Shown here in pieces: positions 34,206 to 35,366 of a stretch of 35,366 bases of DNA. The stretch lies in contig JAFUGT010000053.1 of assembly GCA_017469275.1 (NCBI GenBank), positions 1-35,366 on the forward strand. The letters are read 5' to 3'. Position 1 is the stretch's first letter. Every line of letters begins with the position of its first letter. The translations under genes and the position numbers were made by a program. Under the pieces are notes generated by a model that had not been told where the DNA came from, did not search any database, and saw only the letters and a list, made by a program, of their open reading frames with translations. The DNA comes from Lachnospiraceae bacterium (GTDB lineage Bacteria; Bacillota; Clostridia; Lachnospirales; Lachnospiraceae).

Positions 34206-34800
34206 TCACTTCACCGTCACCTTAATCTTCTTTGCATATCCGTTTCTTGCATATACATAAATGGTACAGGTTCCCTTAGCAACACCCTTGACCTTTCCTT
34301 TCTTGTCAACGGTAGCTATACTGTTATTTGAGCTTGCATATCTAAACTCTTTTGCATGTGCATTACTAAGCTGCTTCTTACCCTTCTCTACAAGGACAGT
34401 CTTTGCTTTGATCTTTGAGGTCTTACCCTGCTTAAGTGAAACCTTTGTCTTTGATGTGATCTTTATATTCTTGGCATTGGAATACTTTGTATTCTTACGT
34501 CCTACCACATGTCCTGTAATGGTCTTTGCAAGTATCTCCTTATTCCCATCAACCATCTTATAGGCTGCCACATACAGTTTGAAGTTCTTCTTAAGGTTTA
34601 TCTTCTTGCCGTTTATCTTGGTTATATTAGCTTTGACCGTAGTATTCTTGTTGATGGTCTTTGCAGGCTTCTTATGTGCAAAGCTTTCACCACAGTATGT
34701 CACATACACATCATAGCCATCCGCTTCTGCCACCTTGCCCCATTTGATGTTGATCTTGGAACCGGTCTGCGAAATCTTAAGTCCTGCATTCATGCTGATT
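34206..34800 (-). repeat. C-terminal module repeat, copy 2 (partner at 145-735)
   Basis: About 195 codons closely matching the end of the adhesin at 145-6729, in the same orientation. The pair brackets about 33 kb, including the other adhesins and the recombinase region. Confidence 0.8.
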
Positions 34801-35366
34801 ACAGCCTTTTCTTCCTTAGTCGGCTCAGTGACTCCCTGCTTTGCAATCTCAGGTATCTCCACCGTTACCTTGATTGTTGCCGTCTTTGCTCCATCCTCGG
34901 TCGTTACGATTATGTCAGCAGTACCGCTTGCAACAGCAGTTATAAGACCGTTAGCATCCACTGATGCAACATTAGGATCACTTGATGTAAATGTTACCTT
35001 CTTATTATCTGCATCGGCAGGCAATACATTAACGGTAATCTGTGAGGTCTCACCGGCCGTTGTAAATGAGACATTATCTTTATCCACTGTAACTCCTGTC
35101 ACCGACTTATTCCATTTTGCATACAGTGTAGTGTCTTCCTTCACCTTATCAGCAGTATTATTCCATGCATCCTTATATTCAGCATCCTTATATAATCCGC
35201 CAAATGAGAAGCCATCCTTTGAAATATTTGCAGGAAGTTCTATTCCATCATCCTCTCCCACAATCTTCTGTATTGATTCTCCATTTCCAAGATCTATGTT
35301 CACATAGTATGTCTTCTCTGTTGCATATACGATTGCAAAATCAGAGAAATACTGTGAATACAGATA
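34206..35366 (-). CDS. Surface protein with InlB, Big_2 and Fn3/Big_2 C-terminus, 5' end outside the window
   Basis: The frame is open to the last base of the window. GTG at 35303 would be an internal codon, since in-frame sequence (YFSDFAIVYATEKTYYV) continues upstream. About 386 residues are visible: the end of a region, an InlB/Flg_new repeat (GNGESIQ, GFSFGGLYKDAEY, TLYAKW), a classic Big_2 domain (VTGVTVDKDNVSFTTAG, KKVTFTSSDPNVASVD, GLITAVASGTADIIV), then an Fn3-like domain and a lysine-rich Big_2-like domain ending KIKVTVK. The last ~195 residues closely match the end of the adhesin at 145-6729. It is a fourth member of the adhesin family, separated from the others by the recombinase and regulator region. 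The N-terminus, including any signal peptide, is not visible. Confidence 0.85.
   Translation of the reverse strand, partial: YLYSQYFSDFAIVYATEKTYYVNIDLGNGESIQKIVGEDDGIELPANISKDGFSFGGLYKDAEYKDAWNNTADKVKEDTTLYAKWNKSVTGVTVDKDNVSFTTAGETSQITVNVLPADADNKKVTFTSSDPNVASVDANGLITAVASGTADIIVTTEDGAKTATIKVTVEIPEIAKQGVTEPTKEEKAVISMNAGLKISQTGSKINIKWGKVAEADGYDVYVTYCGESFAHKKPAKTINKNTTVKANITKINGKKINLKKNFKLYVAAYKMVDGNKEILAKTITGHVVGRKNTKYSNAKNIKITSKTKVSLKQGKTSKIKAKTVLVEKGKKQLSNAHAKEFRYASSNNSIATVDKKGKVKGVAKGTCTIYVYARNGYAKKIKVTVK

Overview
The window looks like a chromosomal piece of an anaerobic, AT-rich Gram-positive bacterium, most likely a Lachnospiraceae (Roseburia/Butyrivibrio/Eubacterium-like) gut or rumen commensal. 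The clues are giant secreted proteins built from YDG, InlB-type and Big_2 repeats, tandem large serine recombinases with a small DUF6870-like partner, a response regulator of receiver-plus-SARP-like type, strong GGAGG ribosome binding sites, and an HU gene. The genus call is inference from gene style. Almost everything is on the minus strand.

Layout, left to right. (1) 1-189, plus strand: the last ~62 codons of an SRAP (YedK/HMCES) protein, whose 3' end overlaps the 3' end of the neighbouring adhesin gene. (2) 145-24044, minus strand: three giant secreted surface proteins, transcribed in the order 2365 aa, 3331 aa, 2194 aa. The first two genes are 39 nt apart. A hairpin terminator separates the second from the third. 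They combine lectin-like, beta-helix-like, InlB/Flg_new, MBG/YDG and lysine-rich Big_2 modules. No LPXTG or SLH anchor is visible. (3) 24144-25126: two decayed genes, an AAA-ATPase_like fragment and a response regulator cut off exactly at its phospho-acceptor Asp. (4) 25150-30440: a recombination module of three different tandem serine recombinases preceded by a DUF6870-like gene. Upstream of that gene lies an unusual leader with four abutting mini-ORFs and mutually exclusive hairpins. (5) 31040-34054: a small winged-helix regulator, an HU protein and a coiled-coil DUF2325 protein. The regulator and the DUF2325 gene share an identical 24-bp upstream element, each followed 6 bp later by a -10-like hexamer. 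(6) 34206-35366: the 3' part of a fourth surface protein running off the window, whose C-terminal ~195 residues are a close copy of the end of the first adhesin.

Interpretation: an adhesin cluster appears to have been invaded between 24.1 and 34.2 kb by a serine-recombinase element. The response regulator half-gene marks its left edge; its missing half is not in the window. The least familiar items are the attenuator-like leader (30459-30934) and the two-gene regulon defined by the 24-bp element (31445 and 34031). Domain names come from memory and inspection; no database search was run.
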